A stretch of DNA of 25,567 bases from Guillardia theta CCMP2712 (lineage: Eukaryota; Cryptophyceae; Pyrenomonadales; Geminigeraceae): NCBI RefSeq assembly GCF_000315625.1, contig NW_005434597.1, positions 337,441 to 363,007 on the forward strand. The letters are read 5' to 3'. Made by a program: the position numbers and the translations under genes. The notes under the pieces were generated by a model. The model did not search any database, was not told the DNA's origin, and saw only the letters and a list, made by a program, of their open reading frames with translations. Numbering within the stretch: the stretch's first letter is position 1; each line of letters starts with the position of its first letter. This document shows positions 1 to 11,500 of the stretch, piece by piece.

Positions 1-159
1 AGGGGTCGAAGAGGAGGAAGCAGCCATGGTAGTAGACGGGACGAGGTTTGCGAATCCTCTCCGTTCTCCTCACGATCCCTCCCTCCTTGATCTGATCCCC
101 CAAGTTCATGACCCCCGCCACTGGACGCGTCATGAGGCCCATGGCACCCGAGCCGACTC
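1..159 (-). CDS. VPS13: VPS13 last visible exon (continues past the window edge)
   Basis: The preceding exon ends FFKG (donor GTCTAG at 458). After a 299-nt purine-rich intron, this exon resumes in phase 1 with VGSGAMGLMTRPVAGVMNLG, matching the family's C-terminal 'FFKG-GKG..G...P..G..D' repeat, and continues to RIRKPRPVYYHGCFLLF at the window edge. The VPS13 coding region therefore extends beyond base 1. The remaining part would be the short C-terminal end with the pleckstrin-like tail seen in most family members. Confidence 0.8.
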
Positions 160-917
160 CTGCCATGGAGGAGGATCAGGTGAGTGAGGGGGAGGGAGAG
201 GAGGAAGAGGGAGGGAGGAGAAGGAGGAGGAAGAGGGGGAAGGGAGGGAGGAGCTAAGGGCCAGGAAGAGGAGGAGGAAAGTGAAAGGAGGAGAGGTAGG
301 AGAGAGGAGGAGAGAAGTTGGAGGAGAGAGCAGGAGGGAGGGAGAAGGGCTTGGGGAGGGGAGAGAAGAGCAGGAGGGAGGGAGGAGCAGGAGCAGGAGG
401 AGGAGGAGGCAGAAGAGGAGGAGGAGGAGCAAGGAGGATGGAGAGCAAGGAGCTAGACCTTTGAAGAAGCCCTGGACTCCTTCAGCTCGCGCTCCCTCTA
501 ACGGTCTCTCTACGAACCCTCTCAGCCCCTCAAGCATGTTCTCACGCGCCATTGAGAAGCCCTGCTGCAACCCCTGCATGCCCTCAGTCAAAACCCTTCT
601 CCCCCCACCCCCCTCTCCTCCTCTTCCTCCTCTTCCTCCCACCACCACCTCCTTTCCCATCCCAACTTCTTCTTCTTCTTCTCCTTTCCCTTCCTCCCCT
701 CTTCCTCTTCTCCACCCCCCTCCTCCCCTTCTGCTCCTGCTCCTCTCCTCCCATCTATCTTCTCGCTCGCTTCACCTCTTTGAAGGAGGCTGCCCCCTGC
801 GATCGCATCGTTGCCTTTTCCTTCTGCTTCGCCAGAATTTTCTCGTCCGTCTCGCCCACCTGCTCTCGTACCATCACCACGTTGACCTCCCTCTCATCCT
901 CCTCCTCCTCCCTCTCC

Positions 918-951
<34 letters not shown>

Positions 952-1530
952 TCCCCTGGTCCTGGTCCTGGTCCTGGTCCTCTCGTCCTCTCCCTTCTTC
1001 TCCTCTCTTTCTCCCTCTCCCGTCCCTCCCGTCCCCTTTCCCACCCTCCCCTCCTCATCTTCATCCTTTCTCTTCCCTTCCCTCTCTTCATTCCCCCCCT
1101 CCCCCTCTCCCCCTTTCCTCTTGCTGCTCTTGCCTGCTCTACGACGCTGCTCCACGAGGAGCTGGTGAGGGCTCGGTAGAGAATGGCGAGCCATCGCTCC
1201 TGGAGAGGCCGGAGAACCACCTGCAGCCCCCCGTCAGCATGCGAAGGGGAGGAGAGGGGGGGGAGGAAGGTGGGGAGGGGGAGAGGGGAGGGGGAAGGAG
1301 GGAGGAGGGAGGAGGGAGGAGGGAGGAGGGAGGAGGGAGGAGGGAGGAAGTACAAGGACGGAGGAAGAGGAGGAGACACAGGAAGTACTTCACCTCCAGC
1401 ACATCGCGAGGGTCCTCGAGCAGGAGCTGAGAGACTTTTACTTCCTCCACCTTCAGCTCGTGACAGTGGAGGTCCGGAATTACAATCGTCGCTCCTATCT
1501 CCCGCAGCCACTGGTACACGTCCACCATGA

Positions 1531-1569
<39 letters not shown>

Positions 1570-3758
1570 TCCTCGTAGCAGCGCCGAGCCCGAAGAGGCT
1601 GATGTCGAAGCTGATGGGAGCGATGCGGATCTCCTCGAAGAAAGCTCTGTCCTCCTCCTCCTCCGCCTGCTCCAGCCTGCTCCAGCTCGGCTCCTCCCAT
1701 CCCACAGAGCCGCTCGTCAGTCTCTCGAGCTCCCCTCCATCTGCGAGGAACTTCACGTCCAGGCAGGAGGAGGGAGGATTCGCGTCCGCAGGCACCAGCG
1801 TCTCCTGCTCGAGCAGCAGCAGCTCGTACAGCCAGTCCTCCTGCAGGTTGACTGTGATGTGTCCGACCTCCCCTCTCATCCTCTTCCAGTAGGTTGCTCC
1901 TTCCTCCTCCCACGAGCACTCCGCCTCCCCTGAGAGGAACCAGGAGGAGCCGGAGGAGGAGCCGCAGGGGCGCGGGGAGGGGGAGAGGAAGGCGATGCTC
2001 TGCCCGAGGCTGGTCTGGTTGTCTACCTCACCGCTGGAGACTTTGAGGAGGAGGAGGAAGCTGGTGGGGAGGAGGTGGAGGTGGAGGTGAATGCCTGAGA
2101 GGAGAGAGTAGACAAGCTCGCGCCTGTCGCTGCTGAGAAGGGAGAGAGAGATTCCGACCAGGTTGAGGTGAAGCTCGAAGAGCTGAGAGGAGGAGGAGGA
2201 GGAGGAGGAGGAGGAGACTTGAGAGGCACTGCAGAAAGTTGTCAGGTTGATGATGGTGGTGGTGGTGATGGTGATGGTGATGATGATGATGATTATGATG
2301 ATGATGATTATGATGATGATGATGATGACAGATTGACGAGAGACAAGGAAGAGACGTCGAGGAGAGAAGGGAGGAGGATGAAGATGAGGATGAGGATCAT
2401 GGTGAAATTTCTTCTCGTCAGCGCAAACAGCATCTGAACATATCACTGACCTCGTTTCATCCGATGTCAAAATCAAGACCCTTTTTATCCCCTTCTCATC
2501 AAGTCACAGATAGACATTACAGAAATCTCCTCGCTCCCTCGCTCCCTCGCTCCCTCGCTCCCTCGCTCTCTCCTCCTCTTCCTCACCTTGGCCTTAACCT
2601 TCCAGCGAATTTTCCTCTTCCTGGCCTTGGTCTCTTCCTCTGCTTCTCCTTCTGCTCCTTCCTCCGCCATGGGAACGCAGAATTCCTTGATGCCCTCAAT
2701 CTGTTTCTTGCACGTCAGCTTCCCCGCCTCCCGTCCCAACTCCTCTCCTCTCCTCTCCTCTCCTCTCCTCTCCTCTCCTCTCCTCTCCTCTCCTCTCCTC
2801 TTCTTTGTCTTCTCACCTTCACCATCATTTCTTCACTCCCTTCAGGCTCGTCAAGCGACATCGGCAAACATTTTCCCGCAGGCACCAGCAGCTGACCAAT
2901 GAAGAATGAGATTAAGGGATGAAGCATTCACGTGATTCCAAACACTGCTTTGATATGAAAACATTGACATGACATGAAGAATAAAAACATTGATATGACA
3001 TGAACAATAAAAACGTTGATATGACATCAGCCATGTATTTGGTATGAGACATTGATGCGATGAACGACAAATCAGAACGAGAAACAAGACGAAAGGTTAC
3101 AATCACAGTCAAAATTCATCTCAGAGCTCTCATTGCACAACATGACAAGGAGGGAAATCAAAGAGACATCCTGCCTTCATACACTTACCGCAAACTTCTT
3201 GCCATGTTTACTTCCCTTCTGCCACACTTGACAATCATCGCAACTCAACCTGTTGTCGAGCAACAACAAATCTCCGGCATTGGACTGCATCTTCAGACAC
3301 GCAAACATGGCAGGACCAACTGCCTTCACGTGTACAATCACGTTCAACTGCTCGACATCCCTTCCATCCTTGTCAACAATCAGCCTGGCTGCCTTCTTCG
3401 TATGCTCGCTCAGGTACACGTCCCCACTCCAGCCCGTCCATCCTCCTCCTGCCTTGATGCGGAATCGCATCTTCCATTCTCCCTCCTGTTTGCTGCCCCT
3501 GCTGATCATTGCTTTTCCCCCGTCGAGCAAGCGAACTTTATCTCCACCGTTCCCTCCTGCTCCTGCTCCTGCTCCTCCTCCTGCTCCTGTGCTAGCTCCT
3601 GCTCCGTTGCTCTTGTCCTCTACTCGATGATCAACTTCAACTTCATAGCCGAGATGGTTGATCACAGTCATGTACGGTTCGATTATGATGTACCTAGTGC
3701 GGTTGAACGGAAACTTTCCCATGTGCGAGGAGAGGACGAGGTCGTGGGACCGGCACGC

Positions 3759-3790
<32 letters not shown>

Positions 3791-4705
3791 CTTTCTCCCC
3801 CTTCTCCTCCTCCTCCACCTCCACCCGGGCCACGATCTCCATCCCCTTGCTCGCATAACTCGCGCACATGTCGGAGAAACTGGTTACAGTCCATCTCGTC
3901 GATCCTGCGAGGCTGATAGCGAATTGCTCCATGGAAGGATCAAAGGACATAGACAGCGCTGTTTCCTCCCTCCCCTCCCCGCGCTGGCTCCTCTGCGGTC
4001 GGCTGGCTCCTGGCTGACTCTCCGTCCTCTGCCCTGCCGCCATAACGAGCTCCTCCTCCCCCTCCTCCTCTCCTGCTCCCGTGGTCGCGAAGACGAGCGG
4101 CAGCTCCGTCCTGTTGAGAAGCACGACGGGTGCGCTGACTCGGACTTGAGGAGACTGGCGATCTTGCAGGAAGACTTCAACTCCAAGACGAAGTCGCCTC
4201 CCGTCCTCGTCGAACATGTCCAGGAAGGTACAGCCGGATGAGAAGCCTTGCTCTGGCCAGATTGAGGAGCGGGAGTAGAGGGTATTGTAGCTGTCGAGGA
4301 CGAGGACGAGGTAGACTGGGGTCAGGAACGGGTCGAAGCAGAGCCGAGCAGTGGTGTTGGATCGGATGGAGATGGAGCCTTGCTGCAGGTGGCAGGAGCC
4401 GGAGGTGAGGAGGAGGGTGTGGGGGAGGAGGTTGGAGCAGCTCCAGAGAGGAGAAAGGAGGACGGAAGTCTTGGATCCTTTCGTGTCGTAGCGGACGTTG
4501 TAGCAGGAGGAGGGGAATGGTTCCTGCCTGTAGGACGATAGCTGGCATGTTGTTGGAGACTTGTTCAGGTTGCTCTGTTCCTCCCACGTGTCTTCTCCCC
4601 TCAACCTGAGCAGAGTAGTGAGTTTTCTTGTCTCTTGTTGTTGTTGTTGTTAATAGGATAGTGGTTGTTGTTGTGGTGGTAGTGATCGCAGATGCTAATG
4701 ATAAT

Positions 4706-4761
<56 letters not shown>

Positions 4762-6677
4762 AGTTGGGTACCTGAATCTCCAAGTCTTGATCTCTTTGCC
4801 GTTACTGACGACATCTGACTTCTGCGATCTGACTGTCTTGGTGACGCAAGATCTGAAGGGAGCAAAGGAATACAAAAGAATTCAGCGGCTGCAAACATGC
4901 AGGCACGAGAAAAGAAGAGATGATGACGTAGTAATGCTCAACAACATGAAAGTTCGATCGAAGACAAGACAATGATCAGGAAGAAATCTGAAACACCAGC
5001 ATCGCAAACACATCTCTCACCCGTCCTGGAAGCAAACTTGGAAATCGACGGGCAAAGGCATCTTGTTCTCCACCATGACAGCATCTTTCTCTTCGAGCTG
5101 AAACTGGAACGAGCAAGTTCTCTTGTGAGGAACGAGCCTGGCACTCTGTCCTCATTGTCTGCAGTGACAACGTTGAGCAAACCTGTCGACCCTCATGTTC
5201 TTGCAGACTCTGAGCTGCTTGTCGATAACCTCGATGTCTCTCACGACATCGTCGACGAAGATCGCCTTGAAAGCTCGTCATGACTTGCAACGGCAGGAGC
5301 AGGAGAGGGTTCAGACCAGGCTTCTGATGTGGTCGGGAGCCAAGGTAAGGTTTATCATCTTCGAGGTTGTGATCTGCCGGAGCCATGAAAAGGAGGGAGC
5401 AAAGGGAACACAACGCTTACGTTAAGCACTTGACCCTTCCTCACCCCGTCCGTTTCGACACGAAGTTGCAAGGGAGTTCGTTCGAGGACAGGCTCCATCC
5501 TGTTCTTCCCTTCGTTCCTGCACTCACTGGACAGCTCAACGTTGACTTCGACGCGATCGGATGAGAGCGCGAATCTTTCGTTGATGCTGCTCCGTGTGTC
5601 AGTCCTCCACACAACCAGCAGCTCCCTCCAACCTGAGCGCATGTACGTTCAACTTCAACAGCTCTTGTTGCTCTCCTCCTCCCACGTCCTGTCGTAAGAT
5701 CGCGCAAGTAGGAGCAAGGACGATGTCCAGGTTCTCTGTCTTGCAGGTGGCCGGGAGCTGACGGGGCTGCGCAGTGGTAGCTGCTTCCTCCTGCGACTTC
5801 CTCAGCATCCTCCACCTCCTGCGCTTCACGTGCGGGGCGGAGACGGGCAGCGAAGTTTCGAAGATGTCTGCAGACAAGAAACGTTCACAACTACACTCTG
5901 CTACAGCTCAACTCACCTGCTACCAACATGACCATCTCTGCACACAACAAGATTTCATCCTGTCCTACTTGTACCATGATCGCCCCGTCCCCTCCTCCTC
6001 CCACCTCGACAAGGGCCTCCCTCGAGATCCTCGTCTCCGTCGATCGCAGGAGGAGGCGGAGGTCGTGGACGACGCGGTTGGACGCGACGGCACGCATGCG
6101 ATCGTTCAGCACGTCGCAGTGGAAGCATGCTCCCTCGACCACCAGTGTAAATGTTTGCTCAAACTCTCCTCCTCCTCCTCCTCCTCCTCCTCCTCCTCCT
6201 CCCTCCTCGCTATGCTCGGACCAGGAGGACTGGAGCTCGCAGGAGACGGAGGAGGAGAAGGAGATCTTCTCGCAGGAAGGATGGAACAGGTCCATGCAGA
6301 AGGCGGCAGTGACGGTGAAGGGGAGGAGGCGAAACTTTGTCCTCCTGCTCCAGCTGAGTTTCTCCTCGGCGTTTGGTTCCAACATCCTGTCGAAGATCCT
6401 CTGCCTCTGATCCGCCAGGAACTGCAGAGGAGCAGCAGGCGAGGGATCGAGAAGCTGCAAGTACGACTGCAGCGACAGCGCAGACCGACTCGCCTTCTTC
6501 CCTCCTCCTTCTCCTCCTCCTCCCTGCTCCTCACTCAGCTTGTTTACGTCTCTGATAAGGCTGCCCACTGTTTCCAGCAAGAGGCGGAGAGGAGAAGTCG
6601 ACACGCTGAGCCGGATGTCCCCCAATGCGATCATGACGTCGATGGCGCTGAACATGGCAATGCCGCAAGTCTCGCTC

Positions 6678-6752
<75 letters not shown>

Positions 6753-8936
6753 CTGGCGATCTCATAGGCGGCAGAGAGCACTAGGTCTGAGGTTTCAGAG
6801 ACGTTCCTCTTGCAAACGAGATCAGCGGCAGCCTCGAGGAGGTTGGACTTGGTAGCGACGGGGCGGAGGAGGAGGAGCGGGGCAGAAAACCTCTCCTCTC
6901 CGTACAAGTCAGCAAAGTTCAGGCACAGGGACCTGACGGTCAAGGAGGAGCAAGCGAGGTTGACGACGAGCAGAGCGTCTCGGGCCATGAGCTCCACCTG
7001 CTCCTTCCACCTGTCCCGATCGCTGCTGTGATCGTCCTTCATCCTCTCCACCTGCAGGATCAGCTGGGGCACAGCGATCGCAGCCTCGACCGAGCTGTAA
7101 GACCGAACGAGGCTCGAGAGCCAGGGCTCGACGTTTTGTGCCCCCTCGCTGTCCCGGGGAGACATCCGGGGGTTTGACACGCCCTTGTCAACTTCGAAAG
7201 CGCCGAGGAGCGAGCGGATCGAGTCTTGCAGGAACAGGAGCTTGTCCGCAAACTCGATGCAAGACTGGAACACCACTATGATGTCCTTGTCTTGGAGCTT
7301 GCACACAAGATCCCCGCAGTTCGCCTCCATTCCTAACTTGACATCCCTTCCCTCATCCCTCCCTTGCTCAACCTTGACAGAGACTGCCCTACCTCCCTCC
7401 CCTCCCTCCCCTTCCCCTTCCCCCAGCCTCACAAGCCCCTTCCTGACGTCTCGCTCGACCAGGTCGAACATGACCGGCAGCACCGTCAGCTCGAGCCACA
7501 CCTTGTCCTCCCGTGTGTCGGAATGCAGCAGGAAGCGGCACCCAGAGGCGTTCAGCTCCAGCCTTGACCTGCACATCTCCTGCTCGGGGAGGACAAGGAG
7601 GATAGGGAACATCTCGACGTTCACAGCGACTTCATGCGAGACTCTCGATGTCAGAGGAGCAGGACGTGCGTCCTCTGTCCTCCTGCTGCCCTCCAACGCA
7701 TCTCCCAGGCCCTCCAGGCTCTCCATGTAGGAAGAAGGACCGGCCAGGTTGTCTCTTGCCGCGTCTATCCAACCCTTGACGCAGTCGCAGAGGTGTTCGG
7801 AGAGGACGATCTCAAGGGCAGAGAGTCGCCCCTCGATGGCGTGACGGAAGTGAAGGGGAGGCTGAGACGAGCAAGATGACTTGAAGGTCACCGAGAGGAG
7901 GGGATGGGACTCGCTCCCACCTCTGATGATCGCGCTCTCTGCATCACTTGCACCATTGTTCTCCTGGTCGCCGATGACCGTCACATGACGGAGACAAAGA
8001 TTGACCTCAGTCGTATCGCCCAACAGCTGCAGCGCCGTCTCGGCGCCTTCAAATCTTATCACCATGCTGCTGCTGCTGCTGCTGCTGGGATCTGACCCAT
8101 GAACTCTCAGTAGCAAGTTCATCTCGTCATACTTCATCTGTATCCTTGTCTTCATCCCCGGCGCCTCACCCCTGCTCCTCGTCCTCCTCATCAGCGGGTT
8201 CAGCCAATCTCTCTCGTAGTCGCTCGATCGGAGGCTCTCACGCAAGTGATTCACCGTGTCCTTGAAGTGGCGGGAGCGGAGAGTTTTGTGAGCGGAGGCC
8301 ATGACGAACTTGTACTCCGCCATGACTGACGTCATGATGGACAAGTGCTTGCTGGTGAACAAGACTCTGATCGGACTGCATGTTGTTCTCACCTCACACG
8401 TGAGCTGGTCCTGGCAGGAGAAGGAGATCATCACCTCCATGTCCACAGGGCTCATGAGCGCGCCGGATTGACTGTCAGCAGCTTTCCCTGCTGCTCCTTC
8501 CTCTCCCTCTGACAGCTCCGCGCCAACGGCACACCCTCTCCATGTCAACTTGTACTCGTTGCCGTCCTGGGAACTGCTATCGCAGACGTTTTCCACTTGA
8601 AGCATGCCTCCCTGCAGCGACAGACGTGCGGGATAGCAGGCAGAGGAGGAGGAGGAGGAGAGAGACACGTTGGGCAGGTGTACCTCTACTCTGCTCAGTC
8701 TCAGTCTCCTCCTCGCAAGCTTCTCGGCTATCAGTTGGTCTGCCGAGCTTCTCACGGCTGACAGGATCCCTCTCCTTATGCTCCTTGAGGCATCGACGAC
8801 CGATCTCGGGTTCAGCGCAAGCTCCACCACGTCCCTCAGGTTGTCGAACAAGACATCCACAAACTGAAGCATGTCTGGAGACAGACGGATGCTTGTCGGG
8901 CATATGTACAACGAGATCTCCCCAAGATCTCCTCCT

Positions 8937-8984
<48 letters not shown>

Positions 8985-10789
8985 CCTTGGTGCTTCCTCA
9001 TGCTGAGAACACAGAGGTCGTCCGCTCCTCTCTTCTCCACGATGGTGAGTTGCCTCGAGCCCTGCAGACGACATTGGCACGACTTGACAGTGAGGTCGAG
9101 GAGGAACGTGCCAGTCGAGTCCCTCGATGCCTGCAGGTCAACAGCGTCGACCGTCATTCTCAGAGTCCCTTGACTTCGGTCGTCAGAGCAGGTTGCTAAA
9201 GAGACTTGGAATGAGCAGGTTCCCACCACGACGTGAGCTTTCATTCCGACTTGCGACCAGGCCAAGAATGAAGACGGACAGCCGGAGGGTAGGAGAGCAT
9301 CCAGGCTGTTCTCAACAGCCAGCACAGGAACTTGAAGGCGGTTGCCCCAGATGTATACATCGATGTCACCGCTAACGTCGTGGTCGCCGATGTCAAAACT
9401 CTTCGTCAACAGTGTTTTCAAGGTCTTGTCCTCGCCTCGCGCCCTCTCCTCGCTCTCAGGCTCAAACTTGGAGAAGACAGCATCTCTCAGCGCCATGATG
9501 GTGGTCTGCTGCATTCCCTGCTCCAGGTCTCCCAGCTCCTTCACGCTCTCCGAGACTTTCTTGTCGTCGTCAGAGCAGACGCCCTCCAGGTACCTCCAGA
9601 GGCACTGACGATAGCGACGGCCCGTACGAATGGCTCCCAAGACATTCGAAAGGTTGAGCTCTGATCTCCTCCTCCTTACGTTGTCGGCAACTTCTTCAGC
9701 AACTGACTGAAGACGTCTGGAGTTGAACGCCGACGGGTCAAACTTTCCCCGCACGAGCCTCTCCGCTCTCTCATAGTACAAGACCAACTTTCGAACGACA
9801 CTGATTGCGTCGCTGATAACATTCGGCGCCACATGAACGTCCAACTCGTCGAGCCCCAAGGTCAACTCGATCTCCTCGGATGGCAGGTTGACAGCCCCCG
9901 GCGACTTCTTCTGTCCTCCATCTTTGTTGCTTACGATACAGTTTACCGTTATGGAGGAGCGGAGGATAGTCTGTGACTTCGATGTGCTGCTTGTCATTCG
10001 TTGAGCTGTTACAGGTCCACCCTCTCTCCATGACAACTCGATGCCCTTCAGATTCACCTGCTTGTGTTTCCTGATCGGACCCTCACCTTCGTTGCTCTCA
10101 GATAGCATGTTCAACTCTTCTGCTGTCAGGACGAACTCTGAAGAAGTATCAACCCCCGTCATGTACTCAACAACCAACTCCAGCTTCTTGATCACAATCT
10201 GGGCAGGAGCAGCGTCAGCGGTTTCGAAACGCGTACGAAGACTCTTACGTCGACTCGGAACACAATCCCGAAGAGAAAATTCATCATTGTAGGAGTTTGC
10301 AGCTGCGGAAGGCAAATCAGACACGTTTGCCCGTCGCATGAGCGGAACTATCCCACCTGCTCTTTGAACAGCAGCTGCTTCAGTCGAGCCCACAAGTCCT
10401 GCGATGCCCCTTCAACCTCCACCCTCCCAACTCAGATCACAGACCTGTCTGCACTCCTTCACCTTCCTCTCCTCCTTCCTCTGGACATAGTCCCGCAGAA
10501 AGTCGTCGAACTCTCTGACTCTAACTCGCAGCATCACTGTCTCCGCAGTCAACACCACCCGCTGGTCGCTGAGCCGTTCCCATGGGATTGTGACGCCAAG
10601 GGTTCCGATGTTCCCTTCCTTCACCTCGAGAGGAAGGTCGATATGGCTGAAGGCGTCAGCATTCAATGCGACGTTGCTTGCTGCAAACTTTCCCTCCCAC
10701 AAGGCTCTGCTCGCCTCCTCCGAGTCCAACCCAGAGAAAAAGCCGCACACCTGTCCTACGATGTTCTTGACCCACGGCGCAGACATCAT
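1..10789 (-). CDS. VPS13: VPS13-family intermembrane lipid transfer protein (multi-exon, 3' end cut by window)
   Basis: The product is a very large protein of the VPS13/chorein family, which forms a hydrophobic groove that moves bulk phospholipid between membranes at organelle contact sites. Seen in sequence: an N-terminal chorein domain (exon 10789-10445; ALWEGKFAASNVALNADAF, then IPWERL), an SHR-BD/adaptor-binding region (4605-3189; VVLLNRTELPLVF), a C-terminal block (2182-1394; GISLSLLSSDRRELVYSL, then GEVDNQTSLGQSIAFLSP and FFEEIRIAPISFDISLF), and the terminal motif GLRGFVERPLEGARAEG followed by GFFKG. Proposed exons, all in phase: 10789-10445, 10398-10357, 10198-5917, 5867-5633, 5574-5421, 5374-5317, 5273-5191, 5145-5021, 4852-4772, 4605-3189, 2891-2817, 2718-2587, 2182-1394, 1220-1134, then about 890-776, about 595-459, and 159 to the edge. 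The junction between the 776 and 595 exons does not close in phase, and the 2718-2587 exon is tentative. About 2,770 residues lie in the window, whereas the family is commonly 3,000-4,000. Gly-Ala repeats interrupt the chain at four places. Confidence 0.9.
1134..2182 (-). CDS. VPS13: VPS13 C-terminal exons before the ATG_C-type tail
   Basis: The exon 2182-1394 (263 codons) encodes FELHLNLVGISLSLLSSD, the family's 'gigislid' strand, followed by the conserved D-N-Q motif in GEVDNQTSLGQ and the segment FFEEIRIAPISFDISLF. After the donor GTGAAG at 1393 comes a 173-nt intron filled with a GGAGGGA repeat, then a 29-codon exon 1220-1134 (VVLRPLQERWLAILYRAL). That exon corresponds to the helix before the family's G-N-P segment. 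It ends before GCAAGA, a GC-type donor. Whether the whole 2182-1394 stretch is exonic is not certain, because it contains its own Gly-Ala repeat at 1531-1569. Confidence 0.75.
1289..1357. repeat. GGAGGGA heptamer array in a VPS13 intron
   Basis: About ten tandem copies of a seven-base G-rich unit, inside the 173-nt intron between the 1394 and 1220 exon ends. The same unit recurs at 14351-14417. On the transcribed strand it is a pyrimidine tract (CCTCCCT) next to the intron acceptor. Confidence 0.9.
2741..2803. repeat. CTCCT pentamer microsatellite in a VPS13 intron
   Basis: About twelve tandem TCCTC units fill most of the 98-nt intron 2816-2719. Read on the gene strand the intron is purine-rich (GGAGA), the opposite of a normal polypyrimidine tract. 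Confidence 0.9.
2955..3028. repeat. Minisatellite of about 26 bp in a VPS13 intron
   Basis: Nearly three copies of an AT-rich unit built on AAAACATTGATATGACATGA lie within the 297-nt intron 3188-2892. The copies differ at single positions (GACATG/GATATG, GAAGAAT/GAACAAT). Confidence 0.85.
3189..4605 (-). CDS. VPS13: VPS13 exon with SHR-BD / adaptor-binding region
   Basis: This 1,417-nt exon starts after the acceptor CTGCTCAG in phase 2, completing an Arg codon with the preceding exon that ends at 4772. It ends at the canonical donor GTAAGT at 3188. Family-like repeats of the VPS13 adaptor-binding domain are visible: KGSKTSVLLSPLW, then VVLLNRTELPLVF, then TRYIIIEPYMTVINHLGYEV. These correspond to the recurring strand 'sP...lvNkT..pl.v' of SHR-BD modules. 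A polyglutamine run (CTG repeat on the plus strand, about 3760-3788) and a Gly-Ala-rich loop (about 3545-3600) look like insertions in surface loops. An unusually acidic linker surrounds the polyglutamine. Confidence 0.85.
4706..4761. repeat. ATC trinucleotide microsatellite in a VPS13 intron
   Basis: About eighteen CAT/ATC units lie in the 166-nt intron 4771-4606. A related GAT array sits in another VPS13 intron at about 2249-2330. Confidence 0.9.
5917..10198 (-). CDS. VPS13: VPS13 giant third exon (about 1,427 codons)
   Basis: This single open exon of 4,282 nt carries the extended beta-groove part of VPS13. It starts after the acceptor CCTGCCCAG, in phase 0, and ends at a strong GTGAGT donor in phase 1. 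The next exon resumes in phase at 5867 with DIFETSLPVSAPHVKRRR. Two long Gly-Ala tracts are encoded by CTCCTG arrays on the plus strand, near 8933-8985 and 6676-6752. A Gly tract is encoded by (CTC)n near 6163-6200 and a short Ser tract near 8640-8660. The plus strand across this exon also has long open frames, but they are low-complexity shadows. The size contrasts sharply with the other exons, most of which are under 250 nt. Confidence 0.85.
6676..6752. repeat. CTCCTG hexamer array coding for Gly-Ala in VPS13
   Basis: About twelve copies of the hexamer. On the minus strand they read GGAGCA in frame and give an Ala-Gly dipeptide run. The other VPS13 copies at 8933-8985, about 3545-3600 and 1531-1569 read in the same phase. 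Confidence 0.9.
10445..10789 (-). CDS. VPS13: VPS13 exon 1, chorein N-terminal domain
   Basis: This 115-codon exon begins at the first of two adjacent ATGs. Residues 1-115 match the chorein N-terminus: the segment around ALWEGKFAASN, then LPLEVKEGNIGTL and VTIPWERL, correspond to the family's W-x-G, L-P-x-x-V-K and I-P-W positions. The donor is GTCTGT at 10444. A 46-nt intron leads to a 42-nt exon (DLWARLKQLLFKEQ). A 158-nt intron then leads to the 4,282-nt third exon, starting IVIKKLELVVEY. Direct read-through after exon 1 hits a stop within about ten codons, so splicing is required. Confidence 0.85.
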
Positions 10790-10986
10790 GGCGGAGGACG
10801 GAGGTCTCGGTCTCTCAACCCTGCACTGGGGGGAGAGAGCACCTGTGGCGAGACACGTATCAGCGATCGGGAGGATGAGCGGGAGCGAATGAACGAGTGT
10901 GGTACTTCGACACCTTTCGTCTACCCCTCCTCCACCTCAAGCTGACTTGAGCTTTCTCTTTCCCTCCTCCACTTCTTGGAATCCTT

Positions 10987-11021
<35 letters not shown>

Positions 11022-11500
11022 ATCCCCATCGTCGTTGTTCTCCTCCCGCTTCTGCCGCGCTCATCGCCTGCTCCACCTCATGATCCTAGCTAGATTCCCC
11101 ATTGACGGACAGATTTTGTTCTCGTCATCAGAAATATGAGGTGGAATCATATCCTGCACATAAACTATAAAAAATGTTTCAATTTGGAACATAAACTACA
11201 GATACATTCATATACTATATTGCATGCAGTACCTCCAATCGATTGCAAAATTCATGTACTATTTGGGGGTGGGGGTAGTGACCCACCCCTTCACGAATTT
11301 CTCAGTACCCCTTGAATCATCAATCTTACCTACTACGGGTCATGATATGGAATAGTAAAAAGTAGGGGTAATGAGAGTGTACTAACCCCCACCTCCTGTA
11401 TCTGTAGGGTCCCTACCCTCCCGGTTGTAAAAGTACCCCTACCCCTTCTTCCCCCTTCAATCCCTGGCACCCTACCCCATCTGCTCCTTTCGGCCCCACC
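10790..11500. other. Divergent intergenic region between VPS13 and the uL29 gene
   Basis: This 711-bp spacer separates two head-to-head starts and must hold both promoters. It contains a CTCGTC hexamer run (about 10989-11021), an AT-rich patch (about 11130-11235), and a block rich in TACCCC/GGGGTA (about 11265-11450) that includes AAAAGTACCCCTACCCC near 11430. Nothing in it looks like a convincing coding exon. Confidence 0.6.

Noticed and set aside
184-1430. Overlapping long open frames on both strands rich in Glu/Gly/Arg or Ser/Pro/Leu
   Set aside because: They arise from GGA/TCC repeats without stops and overlap the VPS13 C-terminal exons and introns. No family resemblance.
5774-6784. A 336-codon plus-strand open frame opposite VPS13
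   Set aside because: It is the antisense shadow of the VPS13 giant exon, ends in a Ser-Cys repeat from the hexamer array, and has no recognisable domain.
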